Source of the DNA: CAZTJA01 sp964613745
GTDB lineage: Bacteria; Desulfobacterota; Desulfomonilia; Desulfomonilales; Desulfomonilaceae
Direction of reading: 5' to 3'
NCBI GenBank assembly: GCA_964613745.1
Contig: CAZTJA010000013.1
Coordinates: 1-44,147 of the forward strand
Length of the DNA stretch: 44,147 bases
The position numbers and the translations under genes are program-made. Below are positions 25,956 through 34,849 of this stretch, one piece after another. Position 1 is the first letter of the stretch; every line of letters begins with the position of its first letter. The notes below the pieces were generated by a model. It was not told the origin of the DNA. It worked only from the letters and a program-made list of their open reading frames with translations, and did no database searches.

Positions 25956-27884
25956 TTAGTTTCTGAGCACCGAAAATCGAGTCACTTTGGTTTCGCCTTT
26001 AGGACTTAAAATTTGCAAAGCTCGGTCACGAATGGCTTCCGGGGTAAGTCCCACTTCCACGAGAAGTTCATGTCGGGTCCCGTGCTCGATAAAGGCATCG
26101 GGTATACCCAGTCTAGCGACCCGGACATCTTGAATCATCTCATCGGCCAATAATTCCAATACAGCGCTTCCGAAGCCTCCCGCCAAAACTCCTTCTTCTA
26201 CGGTCAGAACATTCTTGGTTCGATTCACTTGGTCAATAATCAAATCTTTGTCGAGAGGTTTCACGAATCGAGGATCCATCACTCCGACGGACCACCCAAG
26301 ATCGGCAAGTTCATGAGCCGCTTTCATTGAAGGTTCCAGCATGGAACCGAGAGCAATGATAAGAAGATCTTTCCCTTCCCTGAGCATTCGCCCCTTACCT
26401 ACGGGAATCGGCAAAGGATCACGATTTAGATTCATACCGGTGCCGGCCGCCCTGGGATATCGTATCGAACAAGGCACATCGATTGAAAATGCGGTTGCAA
26501 GCATGTCCCCAAGTTCCGCTTCGTCCGAAGGAGCCATCATCACTAAATTGGGAATTGTCCTGCAAAACGCAATATCAAATACTCCATGATGCGTCGGGCC
26601 GTCTTCCCCCACGAGTCCCGCCCGGTCCATTGCGAAGAGTACGGGGAATCCCTGCATGCACACATCGTGAATCATGTGGTCATAGCCGCGCTGAATGAAA
26701 GTAGAATAAATGGCTACGACCGGACGATAGCCCTCTTTGGCCAGTCCTGCGGCAAAAACCACACCGTGCTGTTCTGCAATTCCTACATCGAAGAAGCGTT
26801 TAGGAAATTTGCCTGCGAAATCGTGAAGGCCCGTGCCGTATTCCATAGCGGCCGTGACGGCAACTATTTTAGAATTCTTCTCGGCCAGCTTAATCAGAGT
26901 TTCTCCGAAAACGGATGTGTAAGAGGGGGGACCGGCACATTCAACTACGTTCCCTGAATCAATACAAAAAGGACCGATCCCATGAAACTTACTGGGGTTC
27001 TCTTCCGCCTGGCAATATCCTTTGCCTTTGCAGGTTATGGTATGTATCAAAACAGGTTCATGGAATCTTTTTACATTATTGAACGTGTCGATGAGGTGTT
27101 TAAGCCTATGACCGTCAATGGGCCCCACATAGTTGAACCCCAAATCTTCGAAAAGCCTGCCGGGGGTTATGAGTCCTTTCAGCGCATCCTCGAACTGTTT
27201 GGCCATTCCATAAATCGATTTGCCCATCGACTTCAGAATATTCTTGAGCTCTGACCGGAATCGCATAACCGTTTGGCCTGTCATAACCCGATTCAAGTAA
27301 GCGGCCATAGCGCCAACATTCGGAGATATCGACATTTCGTTATCGTTCAAAATTATGATCAAGTCTTTATTGAGGGCACCGGCCTGATTCAGTCCCTCGA
27401 AAGATACACCGCACGTTAATGAACCATCACCCACGACGGCAATAACCTTGTGATCGCTCCCGCTAAAACAGCGGGCCTGAGCAAGACCCGCCGCAACGCT
27501 GATCGCATTGCCTGCATGTCCGACGTCAAAGAAATCATAGTTGCTTTCAACTCTCTTCGGAAATCCCGCCAGTCCACCCTTTGTGCGCAGGGTATGAAAC
27601 CGGTCTCTTCGTCCGGTAAGTATTTTGTATGCATATGCCTGATGCCCGACATCGAAAACAATTCTATCCTTCGGAGGCGAAAAGACCTTCAACATCGCAA
27701 GTGTCAGTTCTATTACTCCCAAACTTGATGCTAAATGGCCGCCCGTTCTGGACACGGTCTCAAGAATGAATTCCCGTAATTCTCCGGACAAGAGCTTAAG
27801 CTCGTCGATATCGAGGTTTTTAACGTCTTCAGGCGAATCAATTTTACCTAAGATACTGTTCTTAATTATACTGCTGGTTTTCAT
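25956..27884 (-). CDS. dxs: 1-deoxy-D-xylulose-5-phosphate synthase
   Basis: 642 residues. Thiamine-diphosphate motif VVGDGSLTCG with LNDNEMSISPNVG, the SSLGVIELT block with the catalytic His region, GPIDGH, the transketolase-like AEQHGV and the DRAGLVGEDGPTHHG block. Dxs condenses pyruvate and glyceraldehyde 3-phosphate, the first step of the MEP pathway to isoprenoids. Third gene of xseB-ispA-dxs, 65 nt after ispA. The Shine-Dalgarno is weak (GAG about 7 nt upstream). Confidence 0.96.
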   Translation of the reverse strand: MKTSSIIKNSILGKIDSPEDVKNLDIDELKLLSGELREFILETVSRTGGHLASSLGVIELTLAMLKVFSPPKDRIVFDVGHQAYAYKILTGRRDRFHTLRTKGGLAGFPKRVESNYDFFDVGHAGNAISVAAGLAQARCFSGSDHKVIAVVGDGSLTCGVSFEGLNQAGALNKDLIIILNDNEMSISPNVGAMAAYLNRVMTGQTVMRFRSELKNILKSMGKSIYGMAKQFEDALKGLITPGRLFEDLGFNYVGPIDGHRLKHLIDTFNNVKRFHEPVLIHTITCKGKGYCQAEENPSKFHGIGPFCIDSGNVVECAGPPSYTSVFGETLIKLAEKNSKIVAVTAAMEYGTGLHDFAGKFPKRFFDVGIAEQHGVVFAAGLAKEGYRPVVAIYSTFIQRGYDHMIHDVCMQGFPVLFAMDRAGLVGEDGPTHHGVFDIAFCRTIPNLVMMAPSDEAELGDMLATAFSIDVPCSIRYPRAAGTGMNLNRDPLPIPVGKGRMLREGKDLLIIALGSMLEPSMKAAHELADLGWSVGVMDPRFVKPLDKDLIIDQVNRTKNVLTVEEGVLAGGFGSAVLELLADEMIQDVRVARLGIPDAFIEHGTRHELLVEVGLTPEAIRDRALQILSPKGETKVTRFSVLRN

Positions 27885-27949
27885 TAGCGACTCGTAATTA
27901 CTCCGTCATGATATTCCTAAAAGAACCAGGACGACGACATAGCTTGGAG

Positions 27950-28852
27950 CTAATTTATTCTCTCAGAAATATATCCGGCCAATGCGATTAACGGCGCAGC
28001 CTTTTCACCCCAAGGTTCCAAAGCCGAAACCGCTTCGTTGGAATAACTCTTGACCTTCTCCAAGCACTGCTCTTTGCCTATTACACTGGGAAGCGTTGCT
28101 TTTCCCCTGCCTCGGTCTTTGTTCACCGCTTTTCCCAACTGCTCCGGACTGCCTTCCAGGTCGAGTATGTCGTCGCGAATCTGAAAAACGGCACCCATGT
28201 TGGTTCCATATACGCTCAAAGCTTCAATAATTTCCTGGGACGCCCCGACGATCTGGGCTCCGGAAACAACAGAAGCACTGATAAGTGCTCCGGTTTTCCA
28301 GTCGACAATCCTCTGGGCCGTTTGCTCGTCAACGGTCTTGCCTTCCAATGTAATGTCCAGTATCTGTCCTGCTATCAGCTTCCTGGAGCCTGCCGCCCGG
28401 GAAAGTGTTCTTATGACGCGAACCAATCTTTGAGGCACACACATTCGCGTCACACTTGGTCCCGTCAATACTTCAAAAGCCCAGGTCAAAAGCGCATCCC
28501 CGCTTAGTATCGCTATCCCTTCACCGAACTCCTTGTGGGCCGTCGGCCTCCCTCTCCTCAAATCATCGTCATCCATAGCCGGTAAATCATCATGAATTAA
28601 GGAATACGTGTGAATAGCTTCAATAGCGGCAGCCAACGGCATCAGCAGATCGCAATTCATGTTTCCGGTCAACTCGGCAGCAGCGATAGCCAGGATCGGC
28701 CTTATCCTTTTGCCCCCGGCAAACACACTGTACCGCATGGCCTTATGAAGCACTACCGGTTCCGTCTCTTCACTGGGCAACAGAGAAGTTAGAGCCTCAT
28801 CCACAAGTTTGCGGCGTTCAATTAGATATAGAGGGAGGTCGAATTGTTTCAA
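27950..28852 (-). CDS. ispA: Short-chain polyprenyl (farnesyl/geranylgeranyl) diphosphate synthase
   Basis: 300 residues. First Asp-rich motif DDLPAMDDDDLRRG and second FQIRDDILD bind Mg-diphosphate; GGKRIRP binds IPP. The class is IspA/CrtE; the product length (C15 or C20) is not certain. Start is a TTG that overlaps the xseB stop as TTGA; the next in-frame Met is about 38 codons in, within conserved sequence, so the TTG is well supported. Feeds on the products of the MEP pathway started by dxs next door; supplies undecaprenyl and quinone synthesis. Confidence 0.93.
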   Translation of the reverse strand: MKQFDLPLYLIERRKLVDEALTSLLPSEETEPVVLHKAMRYSVFAGGKRIRPILAIAAAELTGNMNCDLLMPLAAAIEAIHTYSLIHDDLPAMDDDDLRRGRPTAHKEFGEGIAILSGDALLTWAFEVLTGPSVTRMCVPQRLVRVIRTLSRAAGSRKLIAGQILDITLEGKTVDEQTAQRIVDWKTGALISASVVSGAQIVGASQEIIEALSVYGTNMGAVFQIRDDILDLEGSPEQLGKAVNKDRGRGKATLPSVIGKEQCLEKVKSYSNEAVSALEPWGEKAAPLIALAGYISERIN

Positions 28853-29097
28853 TTGTGTTCTTCGGTTACGGCAAACGGGACTTTTTCCAATGTGGAAAGC
28901 AACTCTTCAACTTTTCCTTCCGCCTGATTTAAGAGACCGAAAAGATGTCTCGACAATGAAATGCCTTCTTCAAAAAGCTTCAAACTCTCGTCAAGACTCA
29001 ATCCCCCTTGTTCCATTTGTTCCACAAGGTTCTTGAGTTTTTCCATTTGGTGATCAAAATTTACCGATTCTTCTTCTCTTTCCCGAGCCTTTTTCAT
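28849..29097 (-). CDS. xseB: Exodeoxyribonuclease VII small subunit
   Basis: 82 residues from the ATG at 29097. The core matches XseB: VNFDHQMEKLKNLVEQMEQG, LSLDESLKLFEEGI, then a long helix with LNQAEGKVEEL. It forms a coiled-coil partner of XseA in the enzyme that degrades single-stranded DNA to oligonucleotides. A GTG six codons earlier (29115) is open, but AAGGA abuts it. The xseB-ispA-dxs order is widespread; xseA is not in the window. Confidence 0.92.
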   Translation of the reverse strand: MKKAREREEESVNFDHQMEKLKNLVEQMEQGGLSLDESLKLFEEGISLSRHLFGLLNQAEGKVEELLSTLEKVPFAVTEEHN

Positions 29098-29143
29098 TGT
29101 CCGGTTTCCAACCACTTCCTTGTTTCAGCGCACGCAAATAAAC

Positions 29144-29152
29144 AGAATATCA
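29144..29152 (-). promoter_or_regulatory. Possible extended -10 for xseB-ispA-dxs
   Basis: Minus strand TGATATTCT (TGn plus TATTCT), about 47 nt upstream of the xseB ATG. No convincing -35. Confidence 0.25.
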
Positions 29153-29156
29153 TACT

Positions 29157-29762
29157 TTACTTCGATTCATCACCCACAATTAATTCACTGAGTTCCCGCT
29201 TTGCTGCAAAGGCGCCTGGATCTACTCCTATGGCTTTGTTAAAACACGCAATGGCAGCATTTCGTCTCATGAAAAATCTCTTCTGGATATAGCCTTCCAA
29301 ATAGTAACCGGCGGAAAGTTGTTGAGGGGCTACGTCCTTGAGTCTTTCCCTTAGGCGATTCGCGTTCTGGATTTCAATTAACGCCGACTTAACGTAGAAA
29401 GCCGGAAAGTCCTGTTCCAATCTGGCTCTAATTTTGGTCTGGGCTATGGAAAAGAGTACATCGGCATAGAATGAAGACTCTTCCAACCCGACCTCACGAT
29501 ATAAATCCCGTGATTCTTCCAACAAATCCAATGCCTCAATGAAAAACGATTTCGAAGCTAACGTTGATCCCAAATTGTATGAGGCAGCCGCTTTCGTAAC
29601 GGGATTTTCTTCCGCAGAATATGTGGTATTTCCATAAAAGCACGCAAACACGATTACAAAGATACTGAAATGAATGCGTGCCGTTGCCGAATGAGCAATG
29701 ACCTTTCCACACTCTCCGATACATTTATTCAGCGATGAAAGGAATCTATCTACGGAGTTCAA
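29157..29762 (-). CDS. Exported TPR-like protein, start uncertain
   Basis: About 201 residues if the TTG at 29762 is used. A hydrophobic stretch (FSIFVIVFACFYG) followed by TTYSAEE looks like a signal peptide or anchor. The rest is helical with TPR-like pairs (ASYNLGSTLASKSFFIEALDLLEES; RNAAIACFNKAIGVDPGAFAAKREL). No ATG or GTG lies between the stop of the preceding VWA-OmpA gene and the hydrophobic stretch. The ATG at 29828 would overlap that gene by 83 bp. Translation is probably coupled to it. A periplasmic scaffold or binding role with the VWA-OmpA protein is plausible but unproven. Confidence 0.6.
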   Translation of the reverse strand: MNSVDRFLSSLNKCIGECGKVIAHSATARIHFSIFVIVFACFYGNTTYSAEENPVTKAAASYNLGSTLASKSFFIEALDLLEESRDLYREVGLEESSFYADVLFSIAQTKIRARLEQDFPAFYVKSALIEIQNANRLRERLKDVAPQQLSAGYYLEGYIQKRFFMRRNAAIACFNKAIGVDPGAFAAKRELSELIVGDESK

Positions 29763-30798
29763 ATTCAACTCGTCGACCAAACCTGTCCTGACCCATGGCC
29801 GGGGCAGCCATGCTGGATGCGGCCGCACCGTGCGGTGTTATGGCAAGCTGAGCAACGGGAATTCCGTAGGTCTTCATGAGGAATTGTGCTACGGCATCCG
29901 CTCGTTTCTTTGAATTTTTTACATTTATGTCAGGCTTCACTTTGTCATCAGAGTACCCGTGGAGAATACCCCTGGCACCTGGATCCGCTTTGAGTGCTCC
30001 TGCAAACATTTGCATAGCCGCCAAATTTGCGGCATCCGCCGATGGGTCTTTGGACCGAACTGAAAAAGAGTTGGGATCGAATGTGATTGCACCAATGAGT
30101 TGGGATCCGGGGGAACCCGAAACGGTTCCGGCACACGGAACAACAAGGTATCTTCTCATCCAGGCGTGCCATGCCGCCGGTGAATTCAGTTCTTCCGCGG
30201 AGACAAAAGTGCCTCTTGCCTTGTCCGCAATGCCCTTCATGTAGAAACGCCCGTCTTGGGAACCGCCTATCTGAAAGGTATGAATCTCTACATCAGGGTT
30301 GTTCTGCGCTATTCTTTCGGCTATCTGAATCGGATCGGTTTTGCAGGACTCTCCGCCGCCTCCGATGACCAGAATAATACTCTTGCCGCCCAGAGCTGCT
30401 ACTTCATCGGCTGCCGCTCGCAAACCTGCCGACAATGAGCTTACCCCGTAAGAAACAGTCTTTGGAAAAGCATTCATGAATCGTTCCGGATCCCAAGGTC
30501 CCACCGCCAAAATACTCTCCGTATTTTCACACCCTAAACCGACCTTGAGTCCCCAGTGACGAAGCCCCACATTGAAGAAGCCGTCGGCAGTTAGAGGAAT
30601 AGCCTGTCCGAATAAACCCATTTGTTGCAAAAGTTGCTGGTAACGATCTTTTTCTTTCATGTATCCGGAGGCATCAAACAAGACCAAAATATTTGATACC
30701 CTTTTGCAGTCGTCCGCATAAGCAGGCGCAATGCACGAAATCAGTAATGCCATTGCAAATGCCGCAACAAGAATTGTCAGCCCGCGTGCACCAACCAT
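29746..30798 (-). CDS. Envelope protein with von Willebrand A-like and OmpA-like domains
   Basis: 350 residues. The signal peptide ends either at AYA-DD (residue 28) or at a lipobox LISC (Cys22), so it may be a lipoprotein. Residues about 35-210 form a VWA-like domain (SNILVLFDASGYM; GKSIILVIGGGGESC). Its MIDAS motif is degenerate: Asp42 and Ser44 are present but the third position is Tyr46. Residues about 235-350 match an OmpA/Pal peptidoglycan-binding domain (ILHGYSDD...NSKKRADAVAQFL...DRFGRRVEFEL). It would tether to peptidoglycan and present the VWA domain in the periplasm. GGAGG lies 5 nt before ATG. Confidence 0.85.
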   Translation of the reverse strand: MVGARGLTILVAAFAMALLISCIAPAYADDCKRVSNILVLFDASGYMKEKDRYQQLLQQMGLFGQAIPLTADGFFNVGLRHWGLKVGLGCENTESILAVGPWDPERFMNAFPKTVSYGVSSLSAGLRAAADEVAALGGKSIILVIGGGGESCKTDPIQIAERIAQNNPDVEIHTFQIGGSQDGRFYMKGIADKARGTFVSAEELNSPAAWHAWMRRYLVVPCAGTVSGSPGSQLIGAITFDPNSFSVRSKDPSADAANLAAMQMFAGALKADPGARGILHGYSDDKVKPDINVKNSKKRADAVAQFLMKTYGIPVAQLAITPHGAAASSMAAPAMGQDRFGRRVEFELRR

Positions 30799-30915
30799 GC
30801 CCGCCTCCTAGAGATTTACTGAGCTATAACTTAATTCAGTTGAGGACCGGAGTCCAGGGAAGCATCAATTGGATTGCCGAAGTATACCCGGCATACAAAG
30901 ATCCAAACCTCGCGT

Positions 30916-30944
30916 CGAATAGCAAAAGAGTGCTATTATGTCAA
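30916..30944 (-). promoter_or_regulatory. Possible promoter for the VWA-OmpA gene
   Basis: Minus strand perfect TTGACA (30939-30944), 17 nt, TATTCG (30916-30921). The -10 is weak; the leader would be about 110 nt. It lies in the divergent gap with the DUF2752 gene. Confidence 0.4.
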
Positions 30945-30986
30945 GAATTATAGTAGAATAGCATAGTTGGTGAGTGGTGAATTGGT

Positions 30987-31427
30987 ATGCCTGCAATTGA
31001 CGACAGATTCGGCCATGGTGCAATTTTGTTATTGTCCATTTTGGTGATTTCGGCATCACTTGTACTCACCGTAGGACCGCATGAACATCTTCAACTAGAC
31101 ATTCCTTTTTTGGGAGTTACTTTTCCCATAGCATCCGTTTGTTTGAGCAAAGGCGTTCTCGGGATCGATTGCCCGGGATGCGGGCTTACAAGAAGCTTCG
31201 CTGCGCTGTCTCATGGGCATTTTCTAGATGCCGTCAGTTTCAATCCCATGGGTCCTCTCATATATGCCCTTTGCTTGTTTCAGATACCTTATAGAGCGGC
31301 CATTCTTTGGAATCCTCGTATAAAATCCAAAGTGTTCGACAGAATTTTGGAACTCGGCTCGGTCGTATTCTTGTGCGCAATTGCAGTAGCGTGGATTATA
31401 AAATTTGTCATGTCTACTTTACGATAA
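30987..31427 (+). CDS. DUF2752-family membrane protein
   Basis: 146 residues with about three membrane helices. The family signature is clear: VCLSKGVLGIDCPGCGLTRSFAAL, then GHFLDAVSFNPMGP. DUF2752 proteins are small inner-membrane proteins with a conserved CPGCGLTR loop of unknown role. ATG at 30987 with GGTGA about 8 nt upstream. The alpha/beta hydrolase gene follows after 13 nt, so they form an operon. Confidence 0.88.
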   Translation: MPAIDDRFGHGAILLLSILVISASLVLTVGPHEHLQLDIPFLGVTFPIASVCLSKGVLGIDCPGCGLTRSFAALSHGHFLDAVSFNPMGPLIYALCLFQIPYRAAILWNPRIKSKVFDRILELGSVVFLCAIAVAWIIKFVMSTLR

Positions 31428-31440
31428 ATTGTGAGGTTAT

Positions 31441-32544
31441 ATGTTCTCCTTACTTTTGACTATTTTGTTCAGCGCATTAATTCTTATCGGACTAGTGATC
31501 GCCTCAGCATTATTCTGGACCTACTACTATGCCGCGCCTACCCATCAGGATGAGACTCACTATGTAATGACGAGTGACGGTTGGAAACTCGCTTTGCATC
31601 ATTATAAACCTAAAGACAAGGTCGGTGATCCGGTGCTTTTGTGCCATGGGCTAAGTTCCAATAGATTCGCCTTCGAATTATATGGAGCGCCTTCACTTGC
31701 GGAATACCTCAAGCAAAAGGGTAGGGACGTCTGGGTTGCGGAACTCCGTGGATCAGGAATGAGCGACTCCCCGAAGATGGTTGCATCGGATGTGCCGTAT
31801 GAATGGTCTTTTGATGATCACCTCACATATGATCTCCCCGCTTTGATCTCGGGGGTGATCGAAAGAACCGGTTCACGGACCGTTCACTGGATAGGCCACA
31901 GCATGGGCGGGATGCTCATATTGGCGCATCTGGAGCAGACAGAAGATGCAAGAATAAAATCGGCCACCCTCATTGGGTCCCCTGTTGATTTTTCTCATAT
32001 GCAATTGGATTCGTACAAGAGTTTATTGAAATTCGAAAACACGTTTAAGCGTCTACCGTTTTTTCCGTTAATGATAGTCGCTCGCTCGATGGTTCCCTTC
32101 ATAAACTTTATTCCCGACTCGTTTCAAATTGCTCTCAATATGGAAAATGTGGATGTCACAGTGGCTAAACGAGTTTTCACTCTCGCATCCGAGTTGCTTC
32201 CATCAAATAAATTGTGGTTTGATTTTGCTCGATTCATTAAACAAGGCGGCTTTAATTCTCCCGAAGGGAATTCCTATACGAATCAGCCACTAAAAAATAG
32301 TGTACCAATATTGATAATTGCTGCCTCTAAAGATCGAATGGCATCCAGAGCTGCAGTGATGGGGCCCTGTAAACAGGAAAACGAAAACGTGACCTGCTTC
32401 CTTGCGGGAACAGAGAATGGTGCCAATAAAGACTATGGACACCTCGATTTATTGGTGGGACGGAACTGTGAAACAGAGATATTCCCGGTCATACTAAAAG
32501 GTATTGAATCCATTGATTCCATAAAGACCGCGGATTCGCTTTAA
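31441..32544 (+). CDS. Membrane-anchored alpha/beta hydrolase
   Basis: 367 residues. An N-terminal helix (LLLTILFSALILIGLVIASALFW) is an uncleaved anchor or signal. The hydrolase fold shows LLCHGLSSNRFAF (oxyanion region), the nucleophile elbow WIGHSMGGM and a late DYGHLDLL with the catalytic His; the acid is probably in IIAASKDRM. Esterase or lipase-like activity is likely; substrate unknown. GAGG lies 4 nt before ATG; co-transcribed with the DUF2752 gene. Ends 16 bp from the converging small secreted-protein gene. Confidence 0.85.
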   Translation: MFSLLLTILFSALILIGLVIASALFWTYYYAAPTHQDETHYVMTSDGWKLALHHYKPKDKVGDPVLLCHGLSSNRFAFELYGAPSLAEYLKQKGRDVWVAELRGSGMSDSPKMVASDVPYEWSFDDHLTYDLPALISGVIERTGSRTVHWIGHSMGGMLILAHLEQTEDARIKSATLIGSPVDFSHMQLDSYKSLLKFENTFKRLPFFPLMIVARSMVPFINFIPDSFQIALNMENVDVTVAKRVFTLASELLPSNKLWFDFARFIKQGGFNSPEGNSYTNQPLKNSVPILIIAASKDRMASRAAVMGPCKQENENVTCFLAGTENGANKDYGHLDLLVGRNCETEIFPVILKGIESIDSIKTADSL

Positions 32545-32560
32545 AGTGGCGTTCCGTGTC

Positions 32561-32833
32561 CTATGGGACTGGTACCGGCATGCCGAACGGACCTGGAAAC
32601 GGTGCCCAGACCGGAGGAATATCAGGAACCTGTGCAGAATAGGGGATCGGTGATGGGCAAGGGGGGTAAGATGTCCTTGAACATTCGGGAATTTGCCACA
32701 AATTGTAGGGTTCAAGGGGAGTAGCCGCGACTGCATTCCACGGTGCGTAGGGATAAATACTTTGAGCAGCACACACGGATACCAACAAAAGACACATGAA
32801 CAGGGAAACCGCGGAAATGAAAAATTTTCTCAT
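32561..32833 (-). CDS. Small proline-rich secreted protein
   Basis: 90 residues from the ATG at 32833 (GGAG 8 nt upstream; the ATG at 32839 is too close to it). The signal peptide MRKFFISAVSLFM...VCAAQ is clear. The mature 67 residues are dominated by Pro, Tyr, Trp and Ala with one Cys pair (PECSRTSYPPCPSP), ending in FGMPVPVP. No enzyme motif. Low-complexity exported proteins of this kind may coat the cell or bind the envelope; function unknown. It has its own near-consensus promoter, so it may be well expressed. Confidence 0.75.
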   Translation of the reverse strand: MRKFFISAVSLFMCLLLVSVCAAQSIYPYAPWNAVAATPLEPYNLWQIPECSRTSYPPCPSPIPYSAQVPDIPPVWAPFPGPFGMPVPVP

Positions 32834-32861
32834 GGGCATTTCTCCAAGAATAGTAACCTCA

Positions 32862-32891
32862 ATTGTAGAGGAAATTTACCTGTTTTGTCAA
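32862..32891 (-). promoter_or_regulatory. Near-consensus promoter of the proline-rich secreted-protein gene
   Basis: Minus strand TTGACA (32886-32891), 18 nt, TACAAT (32862-32867). Predicted leader of about 22 nt. Confidence 0.65.
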
Positions 32892-32956
32892 TAGGTTTAG
32901 TGAGTTCCCTCGTGTAGAGCTTTATTCAAACTGCTGTTTGTGGAAAGTAAGGGTCG

Positions 32957-32985
32957 TTGACGATCCGTGCATATCACTATATGAT
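32957..32985 (+). promoter_or_regulatory. Near-consensus promoter of yceD
   Basis: TTGACG (32957-32962), 17 nt, TATGAT (32980-32985). Transcription would begin near 32992, 26 nt before the ATG at 33018. Confidence 0.65.
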
Positions 32986-33017
32986 TTGAGATTACACGTT
33001 TTCTTGGATATCTTTAC

Positions 33018-33569
33018 ATGAACATAAATATAGAAAATATTCCCAATGAAGGTCTTTCAATAGATTTTAACGGCACTGAAGCGGTGCTGGCTTCCGCTTT
33101 GACCGAAATCAAAGTTCCTCATGATTTTGAGTTCGACCCTAATGTCACCGGTTACATTCATCTTTCCAGGCAGAAAGATGGGATTCTCTTGGTCGGCAAT
33201 ATAAACGGAAAATTGAATGCTCATTGCGCACGGTGCCTTAAAGTTTTCACGATAGATAAAGAACTGAATCTAAGCCTCCTCATGACAGAATCATCAGGCG
33301 AAAAACCCGGTAACGGAGAAGTCGATAAGTATGCGGAAGATGCATATTTCATTGAGGATGATTCTTTTGATCCGGGACGAATATTTCTCTTGGAAATGCT
33401 TCTCGAACTACCCATGAAACCTTTGTGTTCCGAAGATTGCCCGGGTTTATGCCCCAAGTGCGGAGCCGTGAAAGGGTCTTCGAGCTGCACGTGTGAAACG
33501 GAGGAAAAGCAGGATCCCAGATGGGATGCATTGGCCCGACTTAGAGAAAAAATGGAAAAAAACGAATAG
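33018..33569 (+). CDS. yceD: YceD/DUF177 family protein (upstream of rpmF)
   Basis: 183 residues. The middle has HCARCLKVF and the C-terminus LCSEDCPGLCPKCG with a following CTCE, the Cys set typical of the YceD/DUF177 family. Members are almost always next to rpmF and have been tied to 23S rRNA accumulation. Located 144 nt upstream of rpmF, with which it may share transcripts from the promoter at 32957. Confidence 0.92.
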   Translation: MNINIENIPNEGLSIDFNGTEAVLASALTEIKVPHDFEFDPNVTGYIHLSRQKDGILLVGNINGKLNAHCARCLKVFTIDKELNLSLLMTESSGEKPGNGEVDKYAEDAYFIEDDSFDPGRIFLLEMLLELPMKPLCSEDCPGLCPKCGAVKGSSSCTCETEEKQDPRWDALARLREKMEKNE

Positions 33570-33607
33570 GGCAATACAATTTATTGTGAGACTAGCGTTG
33601 ATTTTCG

Positions 33608-33635
33608 TTGAATTTAACAGCCATTTGGATAAAAT
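33608..33635 (+). promoter_or_regulatory. Predicted promoter of rpmF and the fab genes
   Basis: TTGAAT (33608-33613), 16 nt, TAAAAT (33630-33635). The leader to rpmF would be about 72 nt. Confidence 0.45.
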
Positions 33636-33713
33636 AACACTTTTGTTTGCGGAGAGCTGCATCCATCCTTTGTGCTTAACTCCCTAACAGACATCCTAAC
33701 GAGGATTTTACGA

Positions 33714-33893
33714 ATGCCAGTACCGAAAAAACGCGTTTCAAGAACCCGCCGCGATAAGCGACGCACCCATAAAAAACTGACTCCGGTCAATCTCGTAAAC
33801 TGTCCGGAATGCTCACAGCCCATGATGCCCCACAGGATTTGCCCGGGCTGCGGCTTCTACAAGAATCGGACCGTTATCGCCGTCGCAGAATAG
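33714..33893 (+). CDS. rpmF: 50S ribosomal protein L32
   Basis: 59 residues from the ATG at 33714 (GAGGA 8 nt upstream); the frame is open 14 codons earlier but L32 begins MPVPKKRVSR. The four-Cys zinc site (CPECS and CPGCGFY) is kept, so this is the zinc-binding C+ form. Adjacent to yceD and fabD, as in many bacteria. Confidence 0.97.
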   Translation: MPVPKKRVSRTRRDKRRTHKKLTPVNLVNCPECSQPMMPHRICPGCGFYKNRTVIAVAE

Positions 33894-33913
33894 CCCCCAG
33901 GTATCCTACTTAT

Positions 33914-34849
33914 ATGGATTTACCGCGAACGGCTCTTATCTTTCCCGGTCAAGGTTCCCAATATCCCGGAATGGCCACCGACTTAATTCGGGACTATTCC
34001 GAGGCTCGAATTTTATTCGAACAAGCGGACGAAATACTCGGTTACCCGTTATCGAAAATCATTTTAGACGGCGATAGCCTCAGTCGAACTATTTACACTC
34101 AGCCGGCTGTCTTTACCCATTCAATGGCTCTCATGAAAATCCTGGAGAGTCGAATCCCATTGAATCCGTTGGCGGCTGCAGGCCATTCCCTTGGCGAATA
34201 TACCGCCTTATGCTGCGCCGGAGTCATGATTTTTGATGATGCCCTTGAGCTTATTCACATTCGAGCTGAGTCCATGGATTCCGCCGGTGCACAGGGATCC
34301 AATGGGATGTTGGCCGTACTCGGGGTATCTCTTGAGCAATTGCTGACAATTGTCGAGACGTGCCGCGAAGATGACGTCCTCGAAGCTGCAAATTTCAATT
34401 CTCCCGACCAAGTGGTGCTATCAGGTACAATTTCAGCTTTGGACCGGGCCGCTGAACGCATAGCTAAAGAAAAACGAGCAAAAACGGTGAAACTTCAGGT
34501 ATCATCGGCTTTTCACACAAAGCTCATGACGCCGGCTGCTGAAAGGATCGGAGATAAACTCGCGGGAATTGCCTTGAACTCTCCCAAGTTTCCTGTGGTT
34601 TCTAATTACACTGCGGAATTCTACCCGGCTGATCGTGAAGGTATAACGAATCTTCTGATCAATCAGGTTACGCATCCGGTTCGGTGGGAATCCGGTGTCC
34701 ACAAAATTCGGTCTGTCGGCGCCGATGTTTTTATGGAAGTCGGTCCGGGGAAAGTATTGACCGGATTATTGAAAAGAATCGATCGCAAGATAGAAGCCTT
34801 GAATATATCCGATTCAGCAAGCCTAGCCAAATTCGTAGAGACATTTTGA
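33914..34849 (+). CDS. fabD: Malonyl-CoA:ACP transacylase
   Basis: 311 residues from the ATG at 33914, since FabD begins with LIFPGQGSQYPGM; the longer open frame overlaps rpmF. The nucleophile Ser is in AGHSLGEYTA, with QPAVF and SSAFHTKLM for the oxyanion hole and catalytic His. Loads malonyl groups on ACP for chain elongation. It lies 20 nt after rpmF; plsX and fabH, usual between rpmF and fabD, are absent. Its TGA overlaps the fabG ATG by one base (TGATG). Confidence 0.95.
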   Translation: MDLPRTALIFPGQGSQYPGMATDLIRDYSEARILFEQADEILGYPLSKIILDGDSLSRTIYTQPAVFTHSMALMKILESRIPLNPLAAAGHSLGEYTALCCAGVMIFDDALELIHIRAESMDSAGAQGSNGMLAVLGVSLEQLLTIVETCREDDVLEAANFNSPDQVVLSGTISALDRAAERIAKEKRAKTVKLQVSSAFHTKLMTPAAERIGDKLAGIALNSPKFPVVSNYTAEFYPADREGITNLLINQVTHPVRWESGVHKIRSVGADVFMEVGPGKVLTGLLKRIDRKIEALNISDSASLAKFVETF

